A stretch of DNA of 32,969 bases from CAZHRJ01 sp964534765 (lineage in GTDB: Bacteria > Lindowbacteria > 2-12-FULL-62-27). The position numbers and the translations under genes were made by a program. This document shows positions 8,413-17,919 of this stretch, piece after piece. The notes beneath the pieces are model-generated. The model did not search any database, was not told the origin of the DNA, and saw only the letters and a list, made by a program, of their open reading frames with translations. The stretch's first letter is position 1, and every line of letters begins with the position of its first letter. The stretch lies in assembly GCA_964534765.1 (NCBI GenBank), contig CAZHRJ010000016.1, positions 1 to 32,969 on the forward strand, in the 5' to 3' direction.

Positions 8413-8420
8413 TTTGGGAT

Positions 8421-10013
8421 ATGGAGCGAACCGTCCATTCTAGGACAAAGGCTCGACCGGTTCGCCGACCGAAAGAGCGTCGGCGCATGAAGAGAGGGAC
8501 CACCTCCGTGGGGGACTCTCTGTCCGCTGAGAATTCCATGGGGCTGCGCCTGCGCGCGGAAAACGAGCTTCTCTACACGCTTCTGGAATTTTCCAAGCTT
8601 CTCACATCCACGCGGACCGTCGATCAGATTCTGGAGATCCTGACGGTTCAGACATCGGCGCTGCTGGGCGCGGAGCGAACGAGCATTTTCATCTACGACG
8701 AATCGCGCAAGGAGCTTTGGTCGAAGGTGGCGCAGGGGGAGAAAGGCCGGAACATCCGTGTGGCGGCGAACAAGGGCATCGTGGGTCTGGTGGTGCGAAA
8801 GGGCGATATTCTGAACGTGCGAAACGCCTACCGGCATCGCGCATTCAATCCGGATGTGGACCGGCAGACGGGGTTTATCACGCGAAACATTCTGGCCTGT
8901 CCGATGCGCACGCACACGGGTGCGATCACGGGGGTGATGGAGGTTCTGAACAAGAAGGGGGGGTCGTTTACGATTCAGGACGAAAAGATGTGTTCCTCCA
9001 TCGCGGCGCTGGCGGGAGTGGCGCTTGAGAATTCGTTTCTAATTGAGAGCCAGGAGAATCTGTTCGAATCCTTTGTGGAGTCATCGATTCACGCTCTGGG
9101 CGAGCGGGACCGGATCACCTACGGCCACACGGTCCGGGTGGCCTTCTATGCCGACCGGATCGCGCGGATGATCAGCGACTCGAACGCCGCGCCCTTCCGA
9201 AAAGTTCACTATCCGGAGAACGTTCTCAAGAAACTCCGATACGCCGCGCTCCTGCACGACATCGGCAAGATCGGCGTGCCCGAGGCGGTTTTGAACAAGC
9301 GGGACAAACTGGAGCCGCACCAGGTGGAGGCGATCTGGCAGAGGTTTGAGCAGATCAAGCTCGGGGAGCATATTCGATTACTTGAAAACGGCGGGGCCGA
9401 TTCGCGCAGCCACGCCGCGTTCTGCGCGAGGCTGGACCGGGACATGGCGTTTATCCGGAGCAGGCTGACTCCGGGACCGATTTCTCCGGATGACCGGCGG
9501 GACCTGGATCGCCTGCGCGGGACCGTCCACCGGATCGCGGGCCGGGACATCGCGGAGTTGACGGAGCAGGAGCATCGGAACCTGATCGTATCGCGCGGGA
9601 ATTTGACCGATGAGGAATTCACCGTGATGAAAGACCACGTCAAAAAGACGTGGGACATCCTGGGAAAAATTTACTGGCCGAAAGATATGAAAGAGGTCCC
9701 TGTCTGGGCGGCGACACATCACGAGCGCCCCAACGGCACCGGTTATCCGCAGGGCCTCAAGGGCCGGGAGATTCCGCTGGAAGGGCAGATCCTCGCTGTT
9801 GCCGACATCTATGACGCGCTGACCGCGTCGGACCGGCCCTACAAAAAGCGGATACCGATTGATGAAGCGAAGAAGATCATGAGGCAGGCGGCGGATGCCG
9901 GTCAGATCAACAAGGAAATCGTCGATCTCTTTTTGAGTCAGCCGCTCGACCGTCTTTCCCCGCCGGGTCAGGAATTGGAAGCGAACCGCAAGCCTCAAGA
10001 GGAGCGGGGGTAA
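8421..10013 (+). CDS. GAF-HD-GYP cyclic-di-GMP phosphodiesterase
   Basis: This is a predicted sensor-phosphodiesterase that breaks down c-di-GMP. A GAF domain (about residues 48-200) begins after a basic N-terminal tail. The HD-GYP domain has LLHDIGKIGVPEAVLNK (His279-Asp280), MKDHVKKTWDIL (third conserved His), THHERPNGTGYP (HHE and GYP signatures, about 433-443) and VADIYDALTASDRPYKK. These are the expected metal and substrate motifs. About 100 extra residues separate VLNKRDKLE from the NLTDEEFTVMKDH helix, where most HD-GYP proteins have only a short link. No receiver domain is present, so the signal probably enters through GAF. The ATG at 8421 lies 2 nt from the predicted transcription start; the ATG at 8487 is the alternative. 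The stop is 2 nt before pilB1, so they are almost surely one operon. Confidence 0.92.
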   Translation: MERTVHSRTKARPVRRPKERRRMKRGTTSVGDSLSAENSMGLRLRAENELLYTLLEFSKLLTSTRTVDQILEILTVQTSALLGAERTSIFIYDESRKELWSKVAQGEKGRNIRVAANKGIVGLVVRKGDILNVRNAYRHRAFNPDVDRQTGFITRNILACPMRTHTGAITGVMEVLNKKGGSFTIQDEKMCSSIAALAGVALENSFLIESQENLFESFVESSIHALGERDRITYGHTVRVAFYADRIARMISDSNAAPFRKVHYPENVLKKLRYAALLHDIGKIGVPEAVLNKRDKLEPHQVEAIWQRFEQIKLGEHIRLLENGGADSRSHAAFCARLDRDMAFIRSRLTPGPISPDDRRDLDRLRGTVHRIAGRDIAELTEQEHRNLIVSRGNLTDEEFTVMKDHVKKTWDILGKIYWPKDMKEVPVWAATHHERPNGTGYPQGLKGREIPLEGQILAVADIYDALTASDRPYKKRIPIDEAKKIMRQAADAGQINKEIVDLFLSQPLDRLSPPGQELEANRKPQEERG

Positions 10014-10015
10014 GC

Positions 10016-11743
10016 ATGGCGATACCCGAGCGCAGGCGACTGGGGGACATTTTAATCGAAGCGGGGTTGTTGTCGGAGGAGGCGGTGGCTCAGGCGGTGG
10101 CGCGTCAGAAGGAGACGGGTCACCGGCTGGGTCAGACGCTGGTGGAGCTGGGGCTGGTCACGCCCGAGCAGATTGCCGCGGCATTATCCGCGCAGCTGGG
10201 CATTCCCTATGTCCGGCTCACGGACTATCTGATCACGCAGGAGCTGTGCGCCAAGATTCCGGAGCGGGTGGCGCGGCAGCACAAGCTGATTCCGATCGAG
10301 GAGATCGGCGGCAAGTTGATTGTTGCGGTTGCCGATCCCCTGGACATCACGGCGCTGGATGATTTGCAGCTGATGCTGGGACTGGACATTGAGCCGGTGA
10401 TTGCCGCGGAGTCGGATGTCATGAGGTCGATTGAGCAGTACTACGGAATTCAGACGCAGACAGTGGAAAGCGTTTTGCAGGAGCTGACCGAGACGGACGT
10501 CCAGCTGATTACCGACGTGGACGGCGTCCTGGGCGGTTCGGCGGAGCAGCTTGAGAATCAGACCCCGGTCATCCGGCTGGTCAACATGGTCATTTTGCAG
10601 GCGCTTCGGGACCGGGCCAGCGACATTCACATCGAGCCATTTGAGCACCGGTTCCAGGTCCGGGAGCGGATCGACGGCGTGCTCAAGGATCTTCCATCGC
10701 CGCCGCGCGCGCTGCAGAGCGGCATTATTTCGCGGGTCAAGATCATGGCGGATCTGAACATCGCGGAAACACGTCTTCCGCAGGACGGCCGAATCCGGGT
10801 GAAGCTGGCGGGCAAGGAGATCGACATCCGTGTGTCGAGTCTGCCGACGATGTTCGGCGAGAGCGTGGTGCTCCGCCTGCTGGACCGGGCCGCCGCGGTT
10901 CTGTCGATCACCCAGCTCGGGTTTCAGCCGGACGACGCGGAAAGATTAAAAAACAGTTTGGGCGCCCCGAACGGTATTGTGCTGGTCACGGGTCCGACCG
11001 GCAGCGGCAAGACCACCACGCTTTACGCGGGCGTTCAGGAAGTGAATTCGCCCGATATCAAGCTGATCACCGTGGAGGATCCGGTGGAATATGAGATCAG
11101 GGGACTGGTGCAGTGCCAGGTGAACGAAAAGGTCGGCATGACGTTCGCCGCGGCTCTCCGCTCGATTTTGCGCCAGGACCCGGACATTATTCTGATCGGC
11201 GAAATCCGCGACGCCGAGACAGCCGGAATCGCGATCCAGTCGGCCCTCACCGGCCACCTGGTACTGGCGACGGCGCACACGAATGAAGCCGCCGGCGCGA
11301 TCACACGCCTGATCGACATGGGGTGTGAGCCTTTTCTGTTGACCTCCAGCATTCGGGCGATTGTGGGACAGCGGCTGGTTCGGAAGATCTGTACCGCGTG
11401 CCGGGAGTCCTACACGCCGAATCCGGAGGATTTAAAAAAAATGGGCAAGCGGCCGGAGGAATTCAAGGATCAGACGTTTTATCGTGGGCGTGGATGTACC
11501 GAGTGTGCGATGACGGGATTTAGAGGGCGGGTGGGGCTGTATGAATTGTTGGAGTTGAACAACGTGATCAACGACATGATTGTGGAGAAACAACCGGCGA
11601 ACATCATCCACAGGAAGGCGATGGAACTGGGCATGCGTCCCATGCGCGAGGACGGCTGGCTGAAGGTCCTGCAGGGTCTGACGTCTCTCGAAGAGGTGCT
11701 TCGAGTCGCCCCGGTCGAAGCCGGCGTGGCGATCCGGGACTAG
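10016..11743 (+). CDS. pilB: type IV pilus assembly ATPase PilB, copy 1 (MshEN type)
   Basis: PilB is the hexameric cytoplasmic ATPase that powers pilus extension at the inner-membrane platform PilC. The 575 residues begin with an MshEN domain in which the c-di-GMP motif occurs twice with RLG intact (RRLGDILIEAGLL at residues 7-19 and HRLGQTLVELGLV at 36-48). The ATPase core has Walker A GPTGSGKTTTLY (about 325-336), an Asp-box region LITVEDPVEYEIRG, Walker B IILIGEIRDAETA (about 391) and the His-box LATAHTNEAA. A tetracysteine zinc site is formed by CTAC (about 459) and CTEC (about 493), a hallmark of PilB/GspE and absent in PilT. Spacing to the second pilB is 3 nt. Because of its MshEN repeats, this copy should sense c-di-GMP made or degraded by neighbours such as the upstream HD-GYP protein. 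Confidence 0.95.
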   Translation: MAIPERRRLGDILIEAGLLSEEAVAQAVARQKETGHRLGQTLVELGLVTPEQIAAALSAQLGIPYVRLTDYLITQELCAKIPERVARQHKLIPIEEIGGKLIVAVADPLDITALDDLQLMLGLDIEPVIAAESDVMRSIEQYYGIQTQTVESVLQELTETDVQLITDVDGVLGGSAEQLENQTPVIRLVNMVILQALRDRASDIHIEPFEHRFQVRERIDGVLKDLPSPPRALQSGIISRVKIMADLNIAETRLPQDGRIRVKLAGKEIDIRVSSLPTMFGESVVLRLLDRAAAVLSITQLGFQPDDAERLKNSLGAPNGIVLVTGPTGSGKTTTLYAGVQEVNSPDIKLITVEDPVEYEIRGLVQCQVNEKVGMTFAAALRSILRQDPDIILIGEIRDAETAGIAIQSALTGHLVLATAHTNEAAGAITRLIDMGCEPFLLTSSIRAIVGQRLVRKICTACRESYTPNPEDLKKMGKRPEEFKDQTFYRGRGCTECAMTGFRGRVGLYELLELNNVINDMIVEKQPANIIHRKAMELGMRPMREDGWLKVLQGLTSLEEVLRVAPVEAGVAIRD

Positions 11744-11746
11744 ATC

Positions 11747-13429
11747 ATGGTCGAATCAGTTGAGTTGCTGAAGATACTGGAGAAGATGGAAGTTCTGAAC
11801 AAGGAGCAGCTGGACGCCATCGAAGCGACGATGCAGGCGGAGGAAAAGGACGTCATCACTGCGGTCCAGGACATGGGGCTGTTGACCGAGGAGCAGATTT
11901 ACGAAATCTATGCCCAGCATCTGGGACTGCCCTACGAAGACGTCGACGCCTACGCGCCGGACCAGGATCTGATCAAACTGCTCGACACGATGACCGCCCA
12001 GCAATTTCAAATTTTCCCGCTGGCGACGGACGGCAGTTTCATGAAGCTGGCCTGCGCCGATTTTGTGGATCTAAAGACCCAGGAGGATCTGCGGCACGTC
12101 CTGGAGACGAACCTCGATTTTGTGATGGTCAATCCCCGGAAGCTGACGGTGCTGATCGACACCTTTTACGCCGTTCAGCAGGAGAATCTGACCGACGTCC
12201 TCAACGATCTTCAGATGGTCGTGGACGACAAAAGTGACGCGGCCCTTCTGGCGGACGACGCGACCGCGGCCGAGCAGGCGCCGATCATCCGGCTGGTGAA
12301 CATGCTGCTGATGCAGGCCTTGAAGAACAAAGCCAGCGACATTCATTTCGAGCCGAACGAAAAAGAGTTTGACGTGCGGTTCCGGCAGGACGGGGTGCTG
12401 GTCCATCAGCCGAAGATTCCCAAAAAATTCCAGGGGGCGGTCCAGGCGCGTCTGAAGATCATGTCCGGGATGGACATCGCGGAAAAGCGGATTCCGCAGG
12501 ACGGCCGGATCAAGATCAAAATGCTGGGCCGGGAGATTGATTTTCGCGTCTCCGCCCTGCCCTCCATTTACGGCGAAAGTTGCGTGCTGCGTCTTCTGGA
12601 CAAGGGGTCCGTGTCATTGGGTCTGGCCCAGGTGGGGTTCATCGAGGATAATCTTCGGATTTTCAACGATCTCATTCGCAAACCCAACGGCATCATCCTC
12701 GTCACCGGTCCCACCGGCTCCGGCAAGACGACGACGTTGTATTCGGCGCTCAATGAGATCAACAAACCCGACCGCAAGATCATCACGGTCGAGGATCCTG
12801 TCGAGTATCAGCTGGACGGAATCAATCAGGTGCAAGTCAACAGCCATATCGGCCTCACGTTCGCGACGGGTCTTCGCTCGATGCTTCGCCAGTCTCCGGA
12901 CGTCATTTTGGTTGGGGAGATGCGTGACCTGGAGACGGCGTCGGTGGGGATTCGCGCCGCGCTGACGGGGCATCTTGTTTTTTCAACGCTTCACACCAAC
13001 GACGCTCCCAGTTCCGTCACGCGTCTGATTGACATGGGCGTCAGTCCATTCATGATTGCCTCCTCTCTTCAGGCCGCCATGGCCCAGCGGTTGTGCCGGA
13101 CGATCTGCAAAAATTGCAAGCAGGTCTATCAGCCCTCGGAAAAGATACTGAAGGAGGTGAATTTTCCCCCGGACGTGGCGGCCCGGACGACGTTTTACAA
13201 GGGGGCAGGCTGCGAGACCTGCAATTTCACGGGGTACAAGGGTCGAACGGGGATATTTGAGTTGATGGTGGTGAGCGAGGAGATCAAGGCGCTGATACTG
13301 GAGGTCAAGCCGTCCTATGTGATTCAGGAAGCGGCGATCCGCAACGGCATGCGGACGCTGCGGGAGGACGGATTCCGGAAGGTGGCGCTGGGGATGACGA
13401 CGATCGAAGAGGTGGTGGCCAACGGTTAA
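11747..13429 (+). CDS. pilB: type IV pilus assembly ATPase PilB, copy 2 (degenerate N-domain)
   Basis: A second extension-type ATPase of 560 residues follows directly after the first. Walker A GPTGSGKTTTLYSALNEI (about 320), IITVEDPVEYQLDG, Walker B VILVGEMRDLETA (about 385), STLHTNDAPSSVTRL and the zinc cysteines CKNC (about 453) and CETC (about 488) are all present. It should therefore be an active PilB/GspE-type enzyme and not a retraction ATPase. Its N-terminal domain keeps the general MshEN helical pattern (ELLKILEKMEVLNKEQLDAI, ITAVQDMGLLTEEQIYEIYA), but the RLG residues needed for c-di-GMP binding are gone. The copies differ over their whole length, so this is an old duplication or a recruited paralogue and not a recent copy. 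It could be specialised for another pilus mode, or form mixed or alternative motors with PilC. Confidence 0.93.
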   Translation: MVESVELLKILEKMEVLNKEQLDAIEATMQAEEKDVITAVQDMGLLTEEQIYEIYAQHLGLPYEDVDAYAPDQDLIKLLDTMTAQQFQIFPLATDGSFMKLACADFVDLKTQEDLRHVLETNLDFVMVNPRKLTVLIDTFYAVQQENLTDVLNDLQMVVDDKSDAALLADDATAAEQAPIIRLVNMLLMQALKNKASDIHFEPNEKEFDVRFRQDGVLVHQPKIPKKFQGAVQARLKIMSGMDIAEKRIPQDGRIKIKMLGREIDFRVSALPSIYGESCVLRLLDKGSVSLGLAQVGFIEDNLRIFNDLIRKPNGIILVTGPTGSGKTTTLYSALNEINKPDRKIITVEDPVEYQLDGINQVQVNSHIGLTFATGLRSMLRQSPDVILVGEMRDLETASVGIRAALTGHLVFSTLHTNDAPSSVTRLIDMGVSPFMIASSLQAAMAQRLCRTICKNCKQVYQPSEKILKEVNFPPDVAARTTFYKGAGCETCNFTGYKGRTGIFELMVVSEEIKALILEVKPSYVIQEAAIRNGMRTLREDGFRKVALGMTTIEEVVANG

Positions 13430-13454
13430 CCTATGGTTGCCCACCGGGTTGGTC

Positions 13455-13473
13455 CAACGCTTGGCAGGCGTTG
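13455..13473. other. small hairpin between pilB2 and pilT
   Basis: CAACGC (13455-13460) and GCGTTG (13468-13473) form a 6-bp stem with a 7-nt loop in the 79-nt gap between pilB2 and pilT. There is no T tract. It may tune relative expression by RNA processing or partial termination, or be chance. Confidence 0.3.
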
Positions 13474-13508
13474 AATCTTGAGAGCTGAACAGATAGAGGT
13501 ATCAGATT

Positions 13509-14558
<1,050 letters not shown>

Positions 14559-14579
14559 AGCGGGGCGAAGGGATCAGCC

Positions 14580-15788
14580 ATGGGACTATTCACATACAAG
14601 GCGATGGATGCGGGGGGCAAGGAGACCGAGGGAACGATCGAGGCTGCGAGCGAGAAGCTGGCGTCGACGCGGCTTCGGGAGATGGGACTGCGGCCATATT
14701 CCATCACCGAAAAGAAGGACGCCGGCGGCGGTCTGGGGGGTATGTTCAAGCGCGGGGTCAAGCAGGAAGAGATCACGATGTTTACCCGGCAGTTGGCCAC
14801 TCTTTTGGACGCGGGTTTGCCCCTCTTGCGGGCGCTGACGATTCTTCAGGAGCAGACGGAGAATCCGGCGTTCAAGGAGCTGATTTCGACGTTGAACGCG
14901 GACATCCAGAGCGGGAGCGCGTTTTCAGAGGCTCTGTCGAAGCACAAGAAATATTACCCGCCGTTATACGTCAACATGGTGAAGGCGGGGGAAGTAGGCG
15001 GCGTGCTGGAGAAAGTGCTGGACCGGTTGGCGGTTTTCGCCGAGAAAGATGCGGAGCTGCGGACCAAGATCACGGGCGCGATGACGTATCCGGCGGTGAT
15101 GGCCGTGATTGCGATAACCGTGGTGACTTTTCTGATGGTGAAGATCATTCCGACGTTTACGGACATGTTCATGCAGATGGGTGTCAAGCTGCCCCTGCCG
15201 ACGGTCATTGTGGTCGCCATCAGCGGATTTCTGGTCAATTACTGGTGGTTATGTTTGGTGTCCGGCGTCGGAATTGTGTTTCTCTACAAGTGGTATGACC
15301 AGCCCGGCCGGGGCCGGATGCAGGTGGACAAGATCAAGCTGAAGTTGCCGGTATTCGGCGATCTGATCCTCAAAGTCGCGATCTCGCGGTTCACCCGGAC
15401 GTTGGGGACTCTGGTCGCCAGCGGCGTGCCGATTTTGCAATCGATCAAGATCGTGAAGGACACGATCGGCAATGAGGTCCTGGCCATCGTGATGGACGAC
15501 GTATCGGCGTCGATCAGCCAGGGGGAGACCATTTCAAAGCCGCTGCACCGGTCGAAGGTTTTCCCGCTGATGGTGACGCACATGATCGCCGTCGGGGAGG
15601 AGACAGGCTCGCTGGACAACATGCTGACCCGGATAGCGGACAACTACGATCTGATTGTGGACGAGACCGTCGGCGCGCTGTCATCGCTGATCGAGCCCTT
15701 GATGGTGGTATTCATGGGCGCCGCGATCGGGATGATCGTGATGGCCATGTTTTTTCCGATGTTTGAAATGATCAATCTCGTCAAGTGA
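14580..15788 (+). CDS. pilC: type IV pilus inner-membrane platform protein PilC
   Basis: PilC is the inner-membrane platform on which PilB and PilT act to insert or remove pilins. At 402 residues it has the usual length. It has two GspF repeats. The first begins at EEITMFTRQLATLLDAGLPL (about 63), with the family motif MVKAGEVGGVLEKVLDRL. The second begins at ISRFTRTLGTLVASGVPI, with MIAVGEETGSLDNMLTRIAD. Three long hydrophobic segments can be seen: around 172-195 (YPAVMAVIAITVVTFLMVKI), 206-238 (VIVVAISGFLVNYWWLCLVS) and near the end (LMVVFMGAAIGMIVMAMF). The start follows a GAAGGG ribosome-binding site and lies 21 nt after pilT. No change in any key motif was noticed. Confidence 0.96.
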   Translation: MGLFTYKAMDAGGKETEGTIEAASEKLASTRLREMGLRPYSITEKKDAGGGLGGMFKRGVKQEEITMFTRQLATLLDAGLPLLRALTILQEQTENPAFKELISTLNADIQSGSAFSEALSKHKKYYPPLYVNMVKAGEVGGVLEKVLDRLAVFAEKDAELRTKITGAMTYPAVMAVIAITVVTFLMVKIIPTFTDMFMQMGVKLPLPTVIVVAISGFLVNYWWLCLVSGVGIVFLYKWYDQPGRGRMQVDKIKLKLPVFGDLILKVAISRFTRTLGTLVASGVPILQSIKIVKDTIGNEVLAIVMDDVSASISQGETISKPLHRSKVFPLMVTHMIAVGEETGSLDNMLTRIADNYDLIVDETVGALSSLIEPLMVVFMGAAIGMIVMAMFFPMFEMINLVK

Positions 15789-15875
15789 TCTGACATCGAA
15801 CAACTCAAGCGCTTTTACCGGTATTTAAGGACCGAAACCGGCCGGGAGACATGGGGCTGGTTTTTATTTCTGAGT

Positions 15876-17861
15876 TTGTTCATGCTGGTCCTGACCCTCA
15901 TCATCACCTTCACCTATTTTCAGGAGCTCCCGACTCACTTCTACATCCTCTTCATGTCGGCGGTCGTGTTGTTTTTCATCGCCGAGCCGTGGATTCGGAA
16001 GCGGTTTCCGTATACGGAGGCGAATCTGACGGTTTTACTGATGTACATCTTCTTCTCTCATTTTTCCGTCATGGCGAGCCACGAGTACCAGAAAGTCATG
16101 TTCTGGCTGTATCTGTTCGCCGTTTTTTCCGGCGGTCTATCCTTTGGGCTGGTGGGCAGCGTCGGGACGACATTTTTCATCACGATGTTGTACGCCATAT
16201 CCGCCGCCTCCGGCACGCCGGGGTTTGAGTTGTTCACCCCGGCGAATCTCACTCTGATCATTCCTCTCTTTACCGTGGCGATCATTCTGGGGTTTCTGGT
16301 GGAGCAGAAGATGCGGCAGGAGCGGGAGACCTTTCAGAAAATCGCCCAGGTAACGACGATGCGCCGCCTGAGAAACGTATCGACCATCGAGGGCCGGGCC
16401 GATGCGGATCTTTTTTTCGACGAAATATTCAAACAGATGGTCGACGTGCTTCGGCCCGAATCCGCCGTGCTGATCCGGATCAAAAACAACCTGCGGGCGG
16501 TGCAGCACGCCGTGGATCTTCCGGAGGGCCACGTCCGGCCGCTGCCGGTCGTGCGGTCGGGTCATCCGTTTCACGAATGGATTCAAAGCGCCGATATCGA
16601 GGGTGACGTGCGGGTGCTGCGCCGTCAGAGAGACATTCCGGCCCGGTGTCATTCGGTTCTGGTGGTTCCGTTCCGGGTCCGGGAGAACACGGCGAGCATA
16701 GTTTTTTTTGACCGGCACGAGGAGATCTGGTTCAAGGACGAGGACCTGGAGATTGCGCGGGCGATCCGGGATTATTCGCAGCTCTTGATGGAAAACCGGC
16801 TGATTCACGACGACATCCGCCAGACGAGGGATTTTCTGGACCGGGTACTGGCGGCTAGTCAGGCGGCGGTGATTGCGGTAGACAACACCGGTCGGATCCG
16901 TCTGGTGAACCGGACGGCGCTCCTTCTGGTGGGACACGTGTCGGCGGAGGCGTTGCTGGACAAGCGGCTCTGCGAAGACATTTTTTTATTTTCCCGGAAG
17001 GACATCGACCCGATCCTCCGGTGTCTCCATCTGGGCGAGGAGGTCCGGATTGCCGAGGGGATCCTTCTTCGGGGGGACCACGCGCAGATTCCGATCCAGT
17101 ACGCGACGACGCGATTTGTTCATGGCGACGGTTCGACGTGGGTTTTGTTCACGGCCCTGGACATCTCCGAGCTGCAGCGCCTTCGCGCCGAAATCGCCCG
17201 GAAGGAGCATCTGGGGATATACCGGCGGCTCATGGCGGAGTTTGCGCATGAGATCAAGAACCCTCTGGGCGGGATCGAGGGGTTCGCGTCGCTATTGAAA
17301 AAAGAGCTTGAGAAGGAGCCGCGGCTGGTGAAACTGTCGGAGCGTGTGATTGACGGCGTAACGAGCATATCGAGCACGATCAACCAGTTTCTGGAGCTAT
17401 CGCTCGAGCGCCAGCCGCAGAAGGAGAGGCAGTTTAAGCTGGGTGAAGTGGCGGATCTGGCGGCGGCGGAGATTTCATTTCTGGCGGAAAGCCGGGGCGT
17501 GTTCGTTAAAGTCACAGCGCCGGATGTTCAGCTTTCGGGTTCACCGGAGCATTTCAAGCGGGCGCTGGTGAACGTGATGAAAAATGCCATTGAGGCCTGT
17601 CGAATGGGGGAAGGCCGGGTGGGGTTGTCGGTTCAGCGCCGGGCGGGGGAAGTATTGATTGAGATTCAGGACAACGGCGGCGGCATCCATGGGGAGCCGT
17701 CGCGGATTTTCGATCCCTTCTATACAACGAAGGACAAGGGCCTGGGGCTGGGGCTGCCCATCGTGCAGAAGATCATCGAGGAGGAATTCTCCGGATCGCT
17801 GAAAGTGGAGAGTCTTCCGGGCGGCGGTACCACGGTCCGGATTGCGATACCGGCGGCCTAG
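15876..17861 (+). CDS. pilS: sensor histidine kinase PilS, probably starting further upstream
   Basis: PilS is the membrane kinase that phosphorylates PilR, classically to control pilin transcription. The first canonical codon is TTG at 15876 (ATG at 15882). About 5-6 membrane helices occupy residues 1-145. A GAF-like domain follows (about 165-305; VDVLRPESAVLIRIKNN). A PAS domain (about 320-430) opens with FLDRVLAASQAAVIAVDNTG. Kinase motifs are intact: H-box RLMAEFAHEIKNPLGG (His near 458), N-box VNVMKNAIEAC (about 565), G1 DNGGG, and IFDPFYTTKDKGLGLGLPI. The GAF-PAS double sensor is larger than the 530-residue Pseudomonas form. The same frame stays open for 81 more nt to the PilC stop and encodes a basic, amphipathic lead-in and the first half of the first helix, but contains no ATG, GTG or TTG. 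Confidence 0.93.
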   Translation: MFMLVLTLIITFTYFQELPTHFYILFMSAVVLFFIAEPWIRKRFPYTEANLTVLLMYIFFSHFSVMASHEYQKVMFWLYLFAVFSGGLSFGLVGSVGTTFFITMLYAISAASGTPGFELFTPANLTLIIPLFTVAIILGFLVEQKMRQERETFQKIAQVTTMRRLRNVSTIEGRADADLFFDEIFKQMVDVLRPESAVLIRIKNNLRAVQHAVDLPEGHVRPLPVVRSGHPFHEWIQSADIEGDVRVLRRQRDIPARCHSVLVVPFRVRENTASIVFFDRHEEIWFKDEDLEIARAIRDYSQLLMENRLIHDDIRQTRDFLDRVLAASQAAVIAVDNTGRIRLVNRTALLLVGHVSAEALLDKRLCEDIFLFSRKDIDPILRCLHLGEEVRIAEGILLRGDHAQIPIQYATTRFVHGDGSTWVLFTALDISELQRLRAEIARKEHLGIYRRLMAEFAHEIKNPLGGIEGFASLLKKELEKEPRLVKLSERVIDGVTSISSTINQFLELSLERQPQKERQFKLGEVADLAAAEISFLAESRGVFVKVTAPDVQLSGSPEHFKRALVNVMKNAIEACRMGEGRVGLSVQRRAGEVLIEIQDNGGGIHGEPSRIFDPFYTTKDKGLGLGLPIVQKIIEEEFSGSLKVESLPGGGTTVRIAIPAA

Positions 17862-17919
17862 TGATGGGCGGCGGTCCGCGTCGGGTATTTGATAGGAAGC
17901 GACGGGTGGATTCATTTTC

